DNA from: Lachnospiraceae bacterium
GTDB lineage: Bacteria > Bacillota > Clostridia > Lachnospirales > Lachnospiraceae
Assembly: GCA_017958465.1 (NCBI GenBank)
Contig: JAGDCQ010000210.1
Span: 1 to 8,335 of the forward strand
Direction: 5' to 3'
DNA: 8,335 bases
Part shown: in pieces, positions 1-6,625 of the stretch
How positions within the stretch are numbered: the stretch's first letter is position 1
How the letters are laid out: the number at the start of each line of letters is the position of its first letter
The notes under the pieces: model-generated
The model's database searches: none
What the model was told of the DNA's origin: nothing
What the model saw: only the letters and a program-made list of their open reading frames with translations
Translations under genes and position numbers: made by a program

Positions 1-1
1 A

Positions 2-658
2 CGGATAGGCTATACAGGCACCGAAAACTATTATCTTCCGAGCTGGACCGCGGGGCAGGTTGACGAGATCTCAAGCCTTCTGTTTGAAAGGTACAACAGT
101 GTGAAGTTTAAGGAATATTGCAGGGATCTTGCGGTCTTTGGCGGAGGAGCTTTTGAAGCCGGGAAAAAGATCAATTCATTTTCCGACGGAACAAAGACAA
201 AGCTTATGCTTGCAGGGGTGCTGGCAAGAGAAACAGATCTTCTGGTGCTTGATGAACCCGCTTCCCCGCTCGATCCGCTGATGCGTGAAAAACTCTGCGA
301 GCTCATCAGGGAATATATGAACCGCGGTGAGGGAAAGACAGTTTTCTTCTCTACCCATAAAATCTCGGATATGGAGAATGTTACGGACTACGCAGTGATA
401 ATGGAGCAGGGCCGCATTGTAGAACAGGGCTTTGTGGACGAGCTTAAGGAAAAGTATATTTATGTGGCAGGTGAGCCCGCAGATGCGGATGCAGCCGAAC
501 CCTATATGTTTACAATGACCAGGTCGGGCTACGGTTTTGAAGGGATATGTCTTGCGGAAAACCTCGACAAACTGGCGGGCCTGCGCATCAGGAGCGAGAT
601 CCCGTCGCTCTTTAAGATCAGTGTTGCGGTTATGAGAAAGAATTCTCTGATCAGATAA
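2..658 (+). CDS. ABC transporter ATP-binding protein, YtrB-like (5' truncated)
   Basis: This is the C-terminal part of an ATPase that powers an ABC-2 type exporter at the inner face of the membrane. The reading frame is open from base 2, so the start codon and the Walker A loop lie outside the window; the GTG at 101 is an internal codon. Seen are IGYTGTEN near the Q-loop, an ABC signature FSDGTKTKL (from base 179) in place of LSGGQ, Walker B LLVLDEP (239-259), the D-loop SPLDP, and the H-loop histidine in STH (356-358). The 'tyr-rich segment, then W-T, then degenerate signature' layout resembles YtrB-type ATPases, whose signature is often LSKGMK. A tail of roughly 75 residues follows the nucleotide-binding core. 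The stop is 13 bases before the first permease, so the three genes are very likely one operon. The substrate cannot be read from the sequence. Confidence 0.9.
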   Translation, partial: RIGYTGTENYYLPSWTAGQVDEISSLLFERYNSVKFKEYCRDLAVFGGGAFEAGKKINSFSDGTKTKLMLAGVLARETDLLVLDEPASPLDPLMREKLCELIREYMNRGEGKTVFFSTHKISDMENVTDYAVIMEQGRIVEQGFVDELKEKYIYVAGEPADADAAEPYMFTMTRSGYGFEGICLAENLDKLAGLRIRSEIPSLFKISVAVMRKNSLIR

Positions 659-671
659 GAGGAGGCAGATC

Positions 672-1403
672 ATGAAAAAAGGTGTGGTTTTGGAACTCAG
701 AGCGTATGCTCCCCGCTATATGCTGCCTCTGCGCGCGGTGCAGAGCATAACGCAGTTTTTGATCGGGGTTTACCTTTGCGCCATGGTGGGATGGCATGCT
801 TCCCAGTCTTTTTTGCCGATCGCTGTTTACACTGATGTACTGTTCGATTACGTGGCGTTTTCGGGTGTAAGCATCAGGAGGCAAAAAACCATGGAATGGG
901 TGAAGTCTTCGGTGGCCGGAGAAGGTTTTATAAGACGTGCCATTTCCCAGGATTTTTTAATTCGAATGATCGCGACTATGTCCGGGTATCTTGGGGTCAT
1001 GGTGTGTGGCTTTATCGCAGAAGAAAGCAGCATATCGGATATCCTTGCACCCGTAGTCTTCATTCCTTTTACCATATTTGTCGGTAACCTTGTCATTATC
1101 ATCTCCCACAGGGTAGGAGGGACAGTGAACACACCGTTTTTGATCTGTCTTCCCGGAATAATCGGCGGCGAGATCATTGCGGTGCTGTTGGGTTTATTCC
1201 TGTTTGGAGGGACAAGGATAGTAGACAGGATGATGTTCATAAAGATCTGGGCAGCCTTTGCAGTCCTTGCGGCCCTTGCGGTAGCCACTTCGATCTGGCT
1301 TTTGAGAGATTTCCGGACCGGATATGAAAGTGGCTTCAGCGACAGCGCAGGAGATGCCGGGAATAAAGAGCCGGAACAGGCTGCTAAGTTAGGAGACCTA
1401 TAA
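672..1403 (+). CDS. ABC-2 type transporter membrane subunit, first permease
   Basis: A 243-residue integral membrane protein with about six hydrophobic segments, near residues 23-40, 46-66, 98-115, 124-144, 156-178 and 190-211. The cytoplasmic loop around residues 68-98 is basic and amphipathic, as expected of a coupling loop to the ATPase. The C-terminal 30 residues are hydrophilic and acidic (GFSDSAGDAGNKEPEQ) and probably cytoplasmic. The ATG at 672 is chosen because GAGGAGG sits just upstream (658-664). No sequence motif identifies a substrate. The call rests on topology and on its position between an ABC-2 type ATPase and a second six-helix protein. Single-gene homology is weak to the eye, so it could equally be labelled a hypothetical membrane protein, but the operon context makes a permease role the best reading. 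Confidence 0.75.
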   Translation: MKKGVVLELRAYAPRYMLPLRAVQSITQFLIGVYLCAMVGWHASQSFLPIAVYTDVLFDYVAFSGVSIRRQKTMEWVKSSVAGEGFIRRAISQDFLIRMIATMSGYLGVMVCGFIAEESSISDILAPVVFIPFTIFVGNLVIIISHRVGGTVNTPFLICLPGIIGGEIIAVLLGLFLFGGTRIVDRMMFIKIWAAFAVLAALAVATSIWLLRDFRTGYESGFSDSAGDAGNKEPEQAAKLGDL

Positions 1404-1405
1404 AG

Positions 1406-2152
1406 ATGAGTGATATGAAAAAAAGCTTTAAGCTGGTAAAATACAGCCTTAATTTCAGAGGTGCTTTAATAGCAGCCATCGCGTTCTTCCTTGTAGGCAC
1501 GGTGTTTGAGATCACAGGGGACGGCAGCAGCCTTAATGCTATAACAAGCCTCTACTACGGGATGCCGGGCGCTGTTATCGTTAATATGTTCTTGTTCACC
1601 CAGGTCCCGGGGATGGTACGGGCTTCAAGGTTAAGCTATTATGCGTCCACAAAAGCTGCAAGCCTTGCAACGCTTGTTTGCTCCCTTGCGGTGTTTACGG
1701 TGCTTGTGGTGTTGAGGCTCAGTATCGCTATCCCCGTGGCACAGCACAGGGTTGACGAGATGTGGGAACTTGGCCGATTTAAGCTCTTGCCGGAGAGACT
1801 CTATTTTGACCTGATAAAAAGCGCCTTTATCATATCTTTTCTGATCGTCTATACGTCTGTGGCCTTCAGACGTTTCTGGATAAGCATATGCATAATGGTT
1901 GCGGTCATTATGGGAGTTGCCTTTCTGGGTATGGTCCGCGTCGGATTTGTTGAAAACTTTGAGCTGTCAGTGATAAACGGCCTGAAATCCTTCGCGGGAA
2001 ACATGTTCGTTCCCTTGCTCCTTGCCATTAGCTATGCGATCCTGCTGCTCGGGATCGCAGTATTTCGGCTCATAAACACCGCTCTGTTCAAATACGAGAT
2101 AGAGGAGATAAGCTACAAAAACGCCCTGAAAAGCGCATATTCCGCAAGATGA
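1406..2152 (+). CDS. ABC-2 type transporter membrane subunit, second permease
   Basis: A 248-residue membrane protein with about six hydrophobic segments near residues 18-34, 50-68, 85-109, 134-154, 157-177 and 199-221. It is not an obvious duplicate of the preceding permease, so the transporter probably works as a heterodimer of two membrane subunits. The ATG at 1406 has AGGAG at 1391-1395, ten bases away, lying inside the end of the previous gene; only two bases separate that gene's stop from this start, so translation is likely coupled. A second ATG at 1415 is possible but worse placed. The basic C-terminus (EISYKNALKSAYSAR) is probably cytoplasmic. The gene ends six bases before a strong terminator, marking it as the last gene of the operon. 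Substrate unknown. Confidence 0.75.
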   Translation: MSDMKKSFKLVKYSLNFRGALIAAIAFFLVGTVFEITGDGSSLNAITSLYYGMPGAVIVNMFLFTQVPGMVRASRLSYYASTKAASLATLVCSLAVFTVLVVLRLSIAIPVAQHRVDEMWELGRFKLLPERLYFDLIKSAFIISFLIVYTSVAFRRFWISICIMVAVIMGVAFLGMVRVGFVENFELSVINGLKSFAGNMFVPLLLAISYAILLLGIAVFRLINTALFKYEIEEISYKNALKSAYSAR

Positions 2153-2157
2153 GACCG

Positions 2158-2193
2158 ACGCTGCCACTTTCCGCGTGGCAGCGTAATGTTTTT
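2158..2193 (+). terminator. Rho-independent terminator of the ABC exporter operon
   Basis: CGCTGCCAC (2159-2167) pairs perfectly with GTGGCAGCG (2175-2183) around a 7-base loop, and A2158 with T2184 adds a tenth pair. A T-run follows at 2189-2193. It begins six bases after the stop of the second permease gene and lies before the next promoter, so it separates two transcription units. Confidence 0.9.
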
Positions 2194-2201
2194 AAAATAA
2201 A

Positions 2202-2230
2202 TAGTGATTTTTTGTCTGTTGTGATATAAT
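2202..2230 (+). promoter_or_regulatory. Extended -10 promoter for the amino-acid permease
   Basis: A consensus TATAAT at 2225-2230 is preceded by TGA (2222-2224), giving an extended -10 element. At a 17-base spacing the -35 position reads TAGTGA (2202-2207), only three of six consensus matches, which the TG extension can offset. It sits just after the terminator of the upstream operon and 45 bases before the permease start, in A+T-rich DNA. Transcription would start near 2236-2238, giving a leader of about 40 bases. Confidence 0.8.
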
Positions 2231-2240
2231 GGTGACTAAT

Positions 2241-2265
2241 GGGGGTACGGCCGGATACGGCTGTA
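2241..2265 (+). promoter_or_regulatory. Leader hairpin between a GGGGGU ribosome-binding candidate and the start codon
   Basis: Bases 2246-2253 pair with 2258-2265 (eight pairs, one G-U) around the loop GATA. GGGGGT at 2241-2246 is one base off the ideal GGAGGT and can pair with the 16S rRNA tail with a single wobble. It is too far from the ATG at 2276 in linear distance, but folding the hairpin leaves about ten bases, a normal spacing. No other good Shine-Dalgarno sequence lies near the ATG (AAGAAAG only). No T-run follows, so this is not a terminator. The role is inferred from geometry. Confidence 0.5.
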
Positions 2266-2275
2266 AAGAAAGCAT

Positions 2276-3433
2276 ATGAAAGCGATCAAAGGCGAAGCAA
2301 AACTAACATTCATGGAAGCCACCAGCATTATCGTCGGGCATGGCGTCGGCTCCGGTATCCTTTCGGTGCCGTACCTTGCAAGCCGCAATTCCTGGCGCGA
2401 CATAATCTGGCTTGTGGCAGTATGCTACGGGATCAACCTCATCATGCACCTTATGATAGCGGAGCTGAGTTACAACAATAACGGAGCCCAGTTCATAAAG
2501 TGCATAGAAGCAGAGCTTTTCAAGGGACGGGTTAAACAGATCGTTACCTGGGTAGCCTTTGCGTTCCTTGGGCTTTCTGTCATCGCAAACGTCGTGGGCT
2601 TCATCACCGGCGGTGGCGCAGTCCTTTCATCCTGGCTTGGCCTGCCTTCATGGCTTGCCATGCTCCTGTATTATGCCGTTGCAGCCCTTGTGGTGCTCTT
2701 TGGCATGAAGCTTGTCGGGATCTGCGAGAAGATATCTGTTTTCGCCATGGTAGCGGTAATGGCGGTGCTTTTTGTTGCCACTCTTGTAAACGAACACACA
2801 GGCTTTGCCAATGTTTTTGTGGCTCCTTCAAATATCGTTGCGCTCTACAGCATGATAGCTTTTTCCCTGTCTGCGGTGATGAGCGTTCCCCAGGTGGTTA
2901 AGGGCCTTGAAGGCGAAACAAAGCGGATCCGCGCTTCAATCGCCTGCGGGACCGGCATAAACGTAGGCCTGATACTCCTGATCACCTTTATGACGCTTTT
3001 TGCCTGCGGCAGCGAAGTTACGGGAAACGGCGCTCTTGTGGACCTTTCGGGAAAGCTTGGCGGCTGGGTAGGGATCATAGGCTACATCTTCTCACTGCTG
3101 GCGCTTTCCACCTCCTTCTGGGCAAACACCCTGAACCTCAGGGATATAATAAACGAGCAGACAAAATGGGGCACAAGGCCAAGCTACCTTGTTTCCTCCC
3201 TTCCCTGCCTTGCGATAGCCCTCTTCGGGTTTTCAAACTTTGTGGGCTTTACACGTATCGCAAGCGTTATCCAGGTGCTTACGGGGATAGGTATCATCTG
3301 CGCTTACCATGTATCGAGAAAACGCGCCGGGACCTCTGAGATCTGCGGCCCATTCGGCACACTTCCCTTCCAGATTATAGTCTGCGTAAGCTCGGTACTG
3401 GCAACAGCAGGTGCCCTTGCGAAGGTGCTGTGA
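2276..3433 (+). CDS. Amino-acid permease of the APC superfamily (aromatic/SLC38-like)
   Basis: A 385-residue inner-membrane transporter with about eleven hydrophobic segments. The N-terminal EATSIIVGHGVGSGILSVPY carries the glycine-rich break of helix 1 (residues 21-27), where APC-superfamily carriers bind the amino group and carboxylate of the substrate. The segment near residues 192-213 (MIAFSLSAVMSVPQVVKGLEGE) looks like the matching helix 6 region. The overall look is closest to the tyrosine/tryptophan permease and SLC38-type branch, which usually runs by proton or sodium symport; the actual amino acid cannot be assigned. The ATG at 2276 gives a short basic N-terminus ahead of helix 1. 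The next ATG (2312) has no ribosome-binding site and would start at helix 1. It has its own promoter and is followed 25 bases later by an acetyltransferase gene, probably co-transcribed. Confidence 0.85.
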   Translation: MKAIKGEAKLTFMEATSIIVGHGVGSGILSVPYLASRNSWRDIIWLVAVCYGINLIMHLMIAELSYNNNGAQFIKCIEAELFKGRVKQIVTWVAFAFLGLSVIANVVGFITGGGAVLSSWLGLPSWLAMLLYYAVAALVVLFGMKLVGICEKISVFAMVAVMAVLFVATLVNEHTGFANVFVAPSNIVALYSMIAFSLSAVMSVPQVVKGLEGETKRIRASIACGTGINVGLILLITFMTLFACGSEVTGNGALVDLSGKLGGWVGIIGYIFSLLALSTSFWANTLNLRDIINEQTKWGTRPSYLVSSLPCLAIALFGFSNFVGFTRIASVIQVLTGIGIICAYHVSRKRAGTSEICGPFGTLPFQIIVCVSSVLATAGALAKVL

Positions 3434-3458
3434 GACTTCGAAAACAGAAAGACAGACT

Positions 3459-3902
3459 ATGGAATTTACGGTTAAACACTTTAAGGACCTTACGGTCACG
3501 GAATTATATGAGATCTTAAGGACCAGGGCAGAGATCTTTGTTGTGGAGCAAAACTGCGTTTACCAGGATCTTGACTGCAAAGACAATGATGCCATCCACG
3601 TTTTCAGCATGAATGATGAGGGACGTGTTACAGCGTGCCTGCGCGTTTTCTGGAAGGACAAAGAGGCAGGGGTCGCGCAGATAGGGCGTGTTGTAACACT
3701 TACCCACGGTACGGGCCTTGGCGGAAGGCTGCTCCACAGGGGTGTGGAGCTTGCAAAAAAGGACTTTGGGGCAAAGAAGATATATCTGGAGGCCCAGCAG
3801 TATGCCTCCGGGTATTACGCAAAAGAGGGGTTTGAAGTGGTTTCCGAGCCTTTTCTTGAGGATGGGATACCGCACGTACAAATGGAGAAAGTTTTGGCGT
3901 AA
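3459..3902 (+). CDS. elaA: GNAT-family N-acetyltransferase, ElaA-like
   Basis: A 147-residue cytoplasmic protein expected to transfer an acetyl group from acetyl-CoA to an amine; the substrate of ElaA proteins is not settled. Two stretches are typical of ElaA: RAEIFVVEQNCVYQDLD (residues 23-39) near the N-terminus and EDGIPHVQM (134-142) at the end. Motif A for acetyl-CoA binding spans IGRVVTLTHGTGLGGRLL (75-92). There the usual Q/R-x-x-G-x-G/A loop reads H-G-T-G-L-G, with His83 replacing the Q or R. Length fits the family, about 150 residues. The frame stays open upstream to a GTG at 3411 inside the permease gene, but the ATG at 3459 aligns with the normal ElaA start and is preferred; its ribosome-binding site is weak (AGAAAG). 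It probably shares the permease transcript. Confidence 0.88.
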   Translation: MEFTVKHFKDLTVTELYEILRTRAEIFVVEQNCVYQDLDCKDNDAIHVFSMNDEGRVTACLRVFWKDKEAGVAQIGRVVTLTHGTGLGGRLLHRGVELAKKDFGAKKIYLEAQQYASGYYAKEGFEVVSEPFLEDGIPHVQMEKVLA

Positions 3903-3909
3903 ACGGGTA

Positions 3910-3923
3910 TATACAGGTGTATA
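3910..3923. repeat. Short perfect palindrome TATACA-GG-TGTATA
   Basis: Six-base arms separated by GG form a perfect inverted repeat in the 76-base gap between the acetyltransferase and the YczE-like gene. The form is that of a small dimeric-repressor operator. A weak promoter candidate follows: TTGAAC (3930-3935), a 17-base spacer, then AATGAT (3953-3958), each with four of six consensus matches. No T-run follows, so it is not a terminator. Function is not established. Confidence 0.35.
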
Positions 3924-3978
3924 GCGGGTTTGAACGGATGATATCGGTGGGAAATGATTCGGTTCAGAGGAAAGCAGT

Positions 3979-4674
3979 ATGAGTTTTCAATTCAACAAAA
4001 TGTCCGAAAACAGGACGACAAAAGATGTGCTGTTAAACGCCTTAACAGCGGTAGTTGCGTTATTTTTAAACGGTTTCGGTATCTATCTCACCATGCAGGC
4101 AAACATAGGCGCTGCGCCCTGGGATGTTTTTAACCTTGGCCTTTCAAAGACCCTTGGAATCCTCTACGGGACGGCGTCCATCACCGTATCACTTTCGATC
4201 CTTGCAATTGATATCCTCCTGAAGGAGCCCATAGGACTGGCCATGTTCATAGACGCGCTGGTGGTTGGAAAATCCGTGGATTTCTTCAATTTCACGGGGC
4301 TTATCCCGAAGTCGGAGAACTACTTTACAGGTGTGATATTGCTGTTCCTGGGACTTGTGGTGATAGGATACACCCAGTTCCTGTATATGCACGCATCCCT
4401 GGGCTGCGGCCCAAGAGACACCCTGCTTGTAGGCTTAAAGAAGAGGATAAAAAGGGTGCCCATTGGTGTTGTGAGCATAGGCCTTTTGAGCACCGCCACA
4501 CTTATCGGATTCTTCCTTGGAGGCCCTGTTGGCCTTGGGACCATCTTGTGTGCGCTTTTCCAGGGGCCTATAATGCAGCTGGCCTTTAAGACCCTCTCGT
4601 TTGATGCCACAAAGATAAAGCATCAGAGCATTCCGGAGTCTTTCAGGGTCCTGGCCCATATAAAGCACGCGTGA
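3979..4674 (+). CDS. YczE/YitT-like integral membrane protein
   Basis: A 231-residue membrane protein with about five or six hydrophobic segments. It carries two copies of a family motif: ANIGAAPWDVFNLGLS (residues 41-56) and ASLGCGPRDTLLVGL (139-153). Their G-x-x-P-x-D core is typical of the YczE family of Bacillota and points to an internally duplicated fold. B. subtilis YczE lies beside sfp and has been linked to polyketide or peptide product formation, but no biochemical activity is generally accepted, so none is claimed. The ATG at 3979 is supported by AGAGGAAA at 3966-3973. A second ATG at residue 8 is possible but less well supported. The gene stands 76 bases after the acetyltransferase and is followed by a terminator-like hairpin. 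Confidence 0.8.
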   Translation: MSFQFNKMSENRTTKDVLLNALTAVVALFLNGFGIYLTMQANIGAAPWDVFNLGLSKTLGILYGTASITVSLSILAIDILLKEPIGLAMFIDALVVGKSVDFFNFTGLIPKSENYFTGVILLFLGLVVIGYTQFLYMHASLGCGPRDTLLVGLKKRIKRVPIGVVSIGLLSTATLIGFFLGGPVGLGTILCALFQGPIMQLAFKTLSFDATKIKHQSIPESFRVLAHIKHA

Positions 4675-4694
4675 TGTAAGAAAACAATAGACTT

Positions 4695-4733
4695 AAAAAG
4701 GATGAGACCGGACCGGCGTCCGGAGGGCTTTTT
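4695..4733 (+). terminator. Terminator-like hairpin ending at the GH2 start, possibly bidirectional or an attenuator
   Basis: CCGGAC (4708-4713) pairs with GTCCGG (4718-4723) around the loop CGGC. AAAAAG (4695-4700) can pair with CTTTTT (4728-4733) as an outer stem, with an internal loop between them. The T-run follows the inner stem by five bases, and the A-run upstream gives the same layout on the opposite strand. As a terminator it would end the YczE-like transcript. Because the next ATG is at 4736, it could also act as an attenuator for the glycosidase. The inner stem is only six pairs and the stem-to-T distance is slightly long, so strength is uncertain. Confidence 0.6.
4722..4726 (+). 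promoter_or_regulatory. Shine-Dalgarno of the GH2 gene, partly inside the hairpin
   Basis: GGAGG ends nine bases before the ATG at 4736 and is a strong ribosome-binding site that fixes this start. Its first two G residues are the last pairs of the 4708-4723 stem, and its remaining bases fall in the internal loop if the outer AAAAAG/CTTTTT stem also forms. Folding would therefore hide it. No convincing promoter was found between the YczE-like gene and this site. Confidence 0.7.
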
Positions 4734-4735
4734 GT

Positions 4736-6625
4736 ATGGCAAACACAGCATTCCAGCAGCTTTACACCCTTGAGGGCGAGGAGCTGATAAACAGCATAAA
4801 GAGCGGAGCCCTTGAAAACCCTGTGCCCTGGGATGTTTATCCGCGTCCACAGCTTAAGCGCAAGGATTATGTGTGCCTTAACGGGTGGTGGGATTTTAAG
4901 AGCCAGAATAACGACTGCAGGATCCTTGTGCCTTTCTGTCCCGAAAGCCTTTTGTCCGGTGTCGAAGGGGAGCTTGACTACGGCGAGACCCTGCACTACG
5001 AGAGAAAGTTCACACTTCCCGAAAAGCGTGCGAACAAAAGGATAATACTGCATTTTGGCGCTGTTTCGCGTGAGACCTGTGTTGTAGTGAACGGGATAGA
5101 GGTGTGCAGGAATAATAACGCGTACCTGCCGTTTTCCGTGGATATCACTGAGGCTGTCCATGCCGGGGACAACACCCTTGCAGTGGAGGCGGAAAACAAC
5201 CTCTCAACCAAATACCCTTACGGAAAGCAGAAAAAGGACCGTGGCGGGATGTGGTATACACCCTGCAGCGGGATATGGCAGACTGTCTGGTTTGAGGCAG
5301 TGCCAAGGACCTATATACGGTCGCTGAAGATAGACGTGGACGACACCGCAGCCGACATAACCTTAAACCTTGAAGGGACAGAGGTGCTCCCCGGAGACGT
5401 TATGACAGCCGAGGACTTTGCTAAAAAGGAGGCCGGTCAGGACGCGGGCAAAGATCCCGGGAAAGACTCGGAGGCTGAGTCCGGTAAGGATGCGACAAAG
5501 AAGGGCAATTATGCCCTCTGTGAAGGCAGGGAATACCCCATCATAAACGGAAAGGTCCGCATAGAGCCTTCCGAAAAACGGCTCTGGACGCCGGAAAATC
5601 CCTACCTTTACCGTGTAAAGATCGTTTTCGGCGAGGATGAGGTAGAAACCTATTTCGCCTTAAGAAAGCTTGAAATAAAGGAGTTTAACGGCATTAAGAG
5701 GCTCTGCCTCAACGGAAAGCCATACTTCTTCAATGCCCTTCTGGACCAGGGGTATTTCAGTGACGGCCTTTACACACCTGCGGTCCCGGAGCTTTATGAG
5801 CAGGATATAATGCGCATGAAGGCGCTTGGGTTTAACACACTCAGAAAGCACATAAAAGTTGAGCCGGAGCAGTTTTACTACGACTGCGACAGGCTTGGAA
5901 TGGTCGTTTTCCAGGACATGGTGAACAACGGTGTGTATAATTACGTTCTTGATACCGTTTTCCCCAATTTCGGCCTGCGCGGGTTTGACCGCATAGAGAA
6001 CGGAAGGCCGTCTGTCAGGAAAAACTTCAAGGCTGCCATGATCGCAACAGTAAAGCACCTTTATAACCACCCATGCATCTGCTATTGGACCGTCTTTAAC
6101 GAGGGCTGGGGCCAGTTTGATGCGGACGGAGCCTTCAGGGTGCTGAAAAAGTACGACACCTCAAGGTTTACGGATGCCACCAGCGGCTGGTTTAAGCGGA
6201 AGGAAAGCGATGTGGAGAGCCTCCACATCTACTTCAAGAAGCTGTTCCTTGGCACAGACAGGGAGCGGCCCCAGGTGCTGTCGGAGTTTGGCGGCTATGT
6301 CTACAAGAGCGCGGATCACAGCTTCAACAAGCTGAACACATACGGATACAAGATCTACAGTACGCAGAAGGATTTCGTCACAGGGCTTTGCAGGCTGTAT
6401 GAGGAGGAGCTGCTACCCCTTGTGAAGCAGGGGCTCTGTGCGGCAGTGTATACACAGGTTTCGGATGTGGAAGACGAAACAAACGGGCTTCTCACCTACG
6501 ACCGCAGGATGTGCAAGGTGGAGCCGGAGGACCTGCTTGAGATAGCAGCAAAGCTGCAGCAGGCGGTGGATCCGGAATTGAGTGATGCGGGGGAGAAAGA
6601 TGCAGTACAGGATACTGATAGTTGA
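4736..6625 (+). CDS. Glycoside hydrolase family 2 protein (beta-glycosidase), cytoplasmic
   Basis: A 629-residue retaining beta-glycosidase of the GH2 clan. Residues about 33-190 form the N-terminal sugar-binding sandwich, opening with PWDVYPRPQLKRKDY and LNGWWDF. Residues about 190-310 are the immunoglobulin-like domain, and 315-600 the TIM barrel. The acid/base is Glu456 in WTVFNEGWGQF; the nucleophile is Glu517 in VLSEFGG. Both are intact. There is no signal peptide, so it should act inside the cell on imported oligosaccharides or glycosides. It lacks the two extra C-terminal domains of LacZ-type enzymes, and the specificity (galactoside, glucuronide, mannoside or other) cannot be read. 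Residues about 223-257 form a charged, Gly-Lys-Asp-rich insertion in the second domain. The 3' end overlaps the response regulator gene by 26 bases. The last 17 residues are hydrophilic tail encoded partly in that overlap. Confidence 0.92.
   Translation: MANTAFQQLYTLEGEELINSIKSGALENPVPWDVYPRPQLKRKDYVCLNGWWDFKSQNNDCRILVPFCPESLLSGVEGELDYGETLHYERKFTLPEKRANKRIILHFGAVSRETCVVVNGIEVCRNNNAYLPFSVDITEAVHAGDNTLAVEAENNLSTKYPYGKQKKDRGGMWYTPCSGIWQTVWFEAVPRTYIRSLKIDVDDTAADITLNLEGTEVLPGDVMTAEDFAKKEAGQDAGKDPGKDSEAESGKDATKKGNYALCEGREYPIINGKVRIEPSEKRLWTPENPYLYRVKIVFGEDEVETYFALRKLEIKEFNGIKRLCLNGKPYFFNALLDQGYFSDGLYTPAVPELYEQDIMRMKALGFNTLRKHIKVEPEQFYYDCDRLGMVVFQDMVNNGVYNYVLDTVFPNFGLRGFDRIENGRPSVRKNFKAAMIATVKHLYNHPCICYWTVFNEGWGQFDADGAFRVLKKYDTSRFTDATSGWFKRKESDVESLHIYFKKLFLGTDRERPQVLSEFGGYVYKSADHSFNKLNTYGYKIYSTQKDFVTGLCRLYEEELLPLVKQGLCAAVYTQVSDVEDETNGLLTYDRRMCKVEPEDLLEIAAKLQQAVDPELSDAGEKDAVQDTDS

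Noticed and set aside
2239..2481. An 80-codon open frame beginning near the permease leader, with the G-run next to its ATG
   Set aside because: It runs out of frame through the first 200 bases of the permease gene and its product is Arg/His-rich without any recognisable motif. It is a shadow of the permease frame.
3411..3458. Upstream GTG start adding 16 residues to the acetyltransferase
   Set aside because: The added residues (MPLRRCCETSKTERQT) overlap the permease end and do not resemble ElaA, whose normal start aligns with the ATG at 3459.
4659..4664. TATAAA as a possible -10 for the GH2 gene
   Set aside because: It lies in the last codons of the YczE-like gene and no -35-like hexamer is found at 16 to 18 bases upstream.
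6550..6562. GCAGC-AAA-GCTGC stem-loop near the end of the GH2 gene
   Set aside because: Short stem inside coding sequence, no T-run after it, and the pattern arises from the Ala-Ala-Lys-Leu-Gln codons.
6582..6599. Upstream GTG or ATG starts for the response regulator
   Set aside because: They would place extra residues before the conserved receiver start and would overlap the ribosome-binding site GGGGGAG; the ATG at 6600 fits the family.
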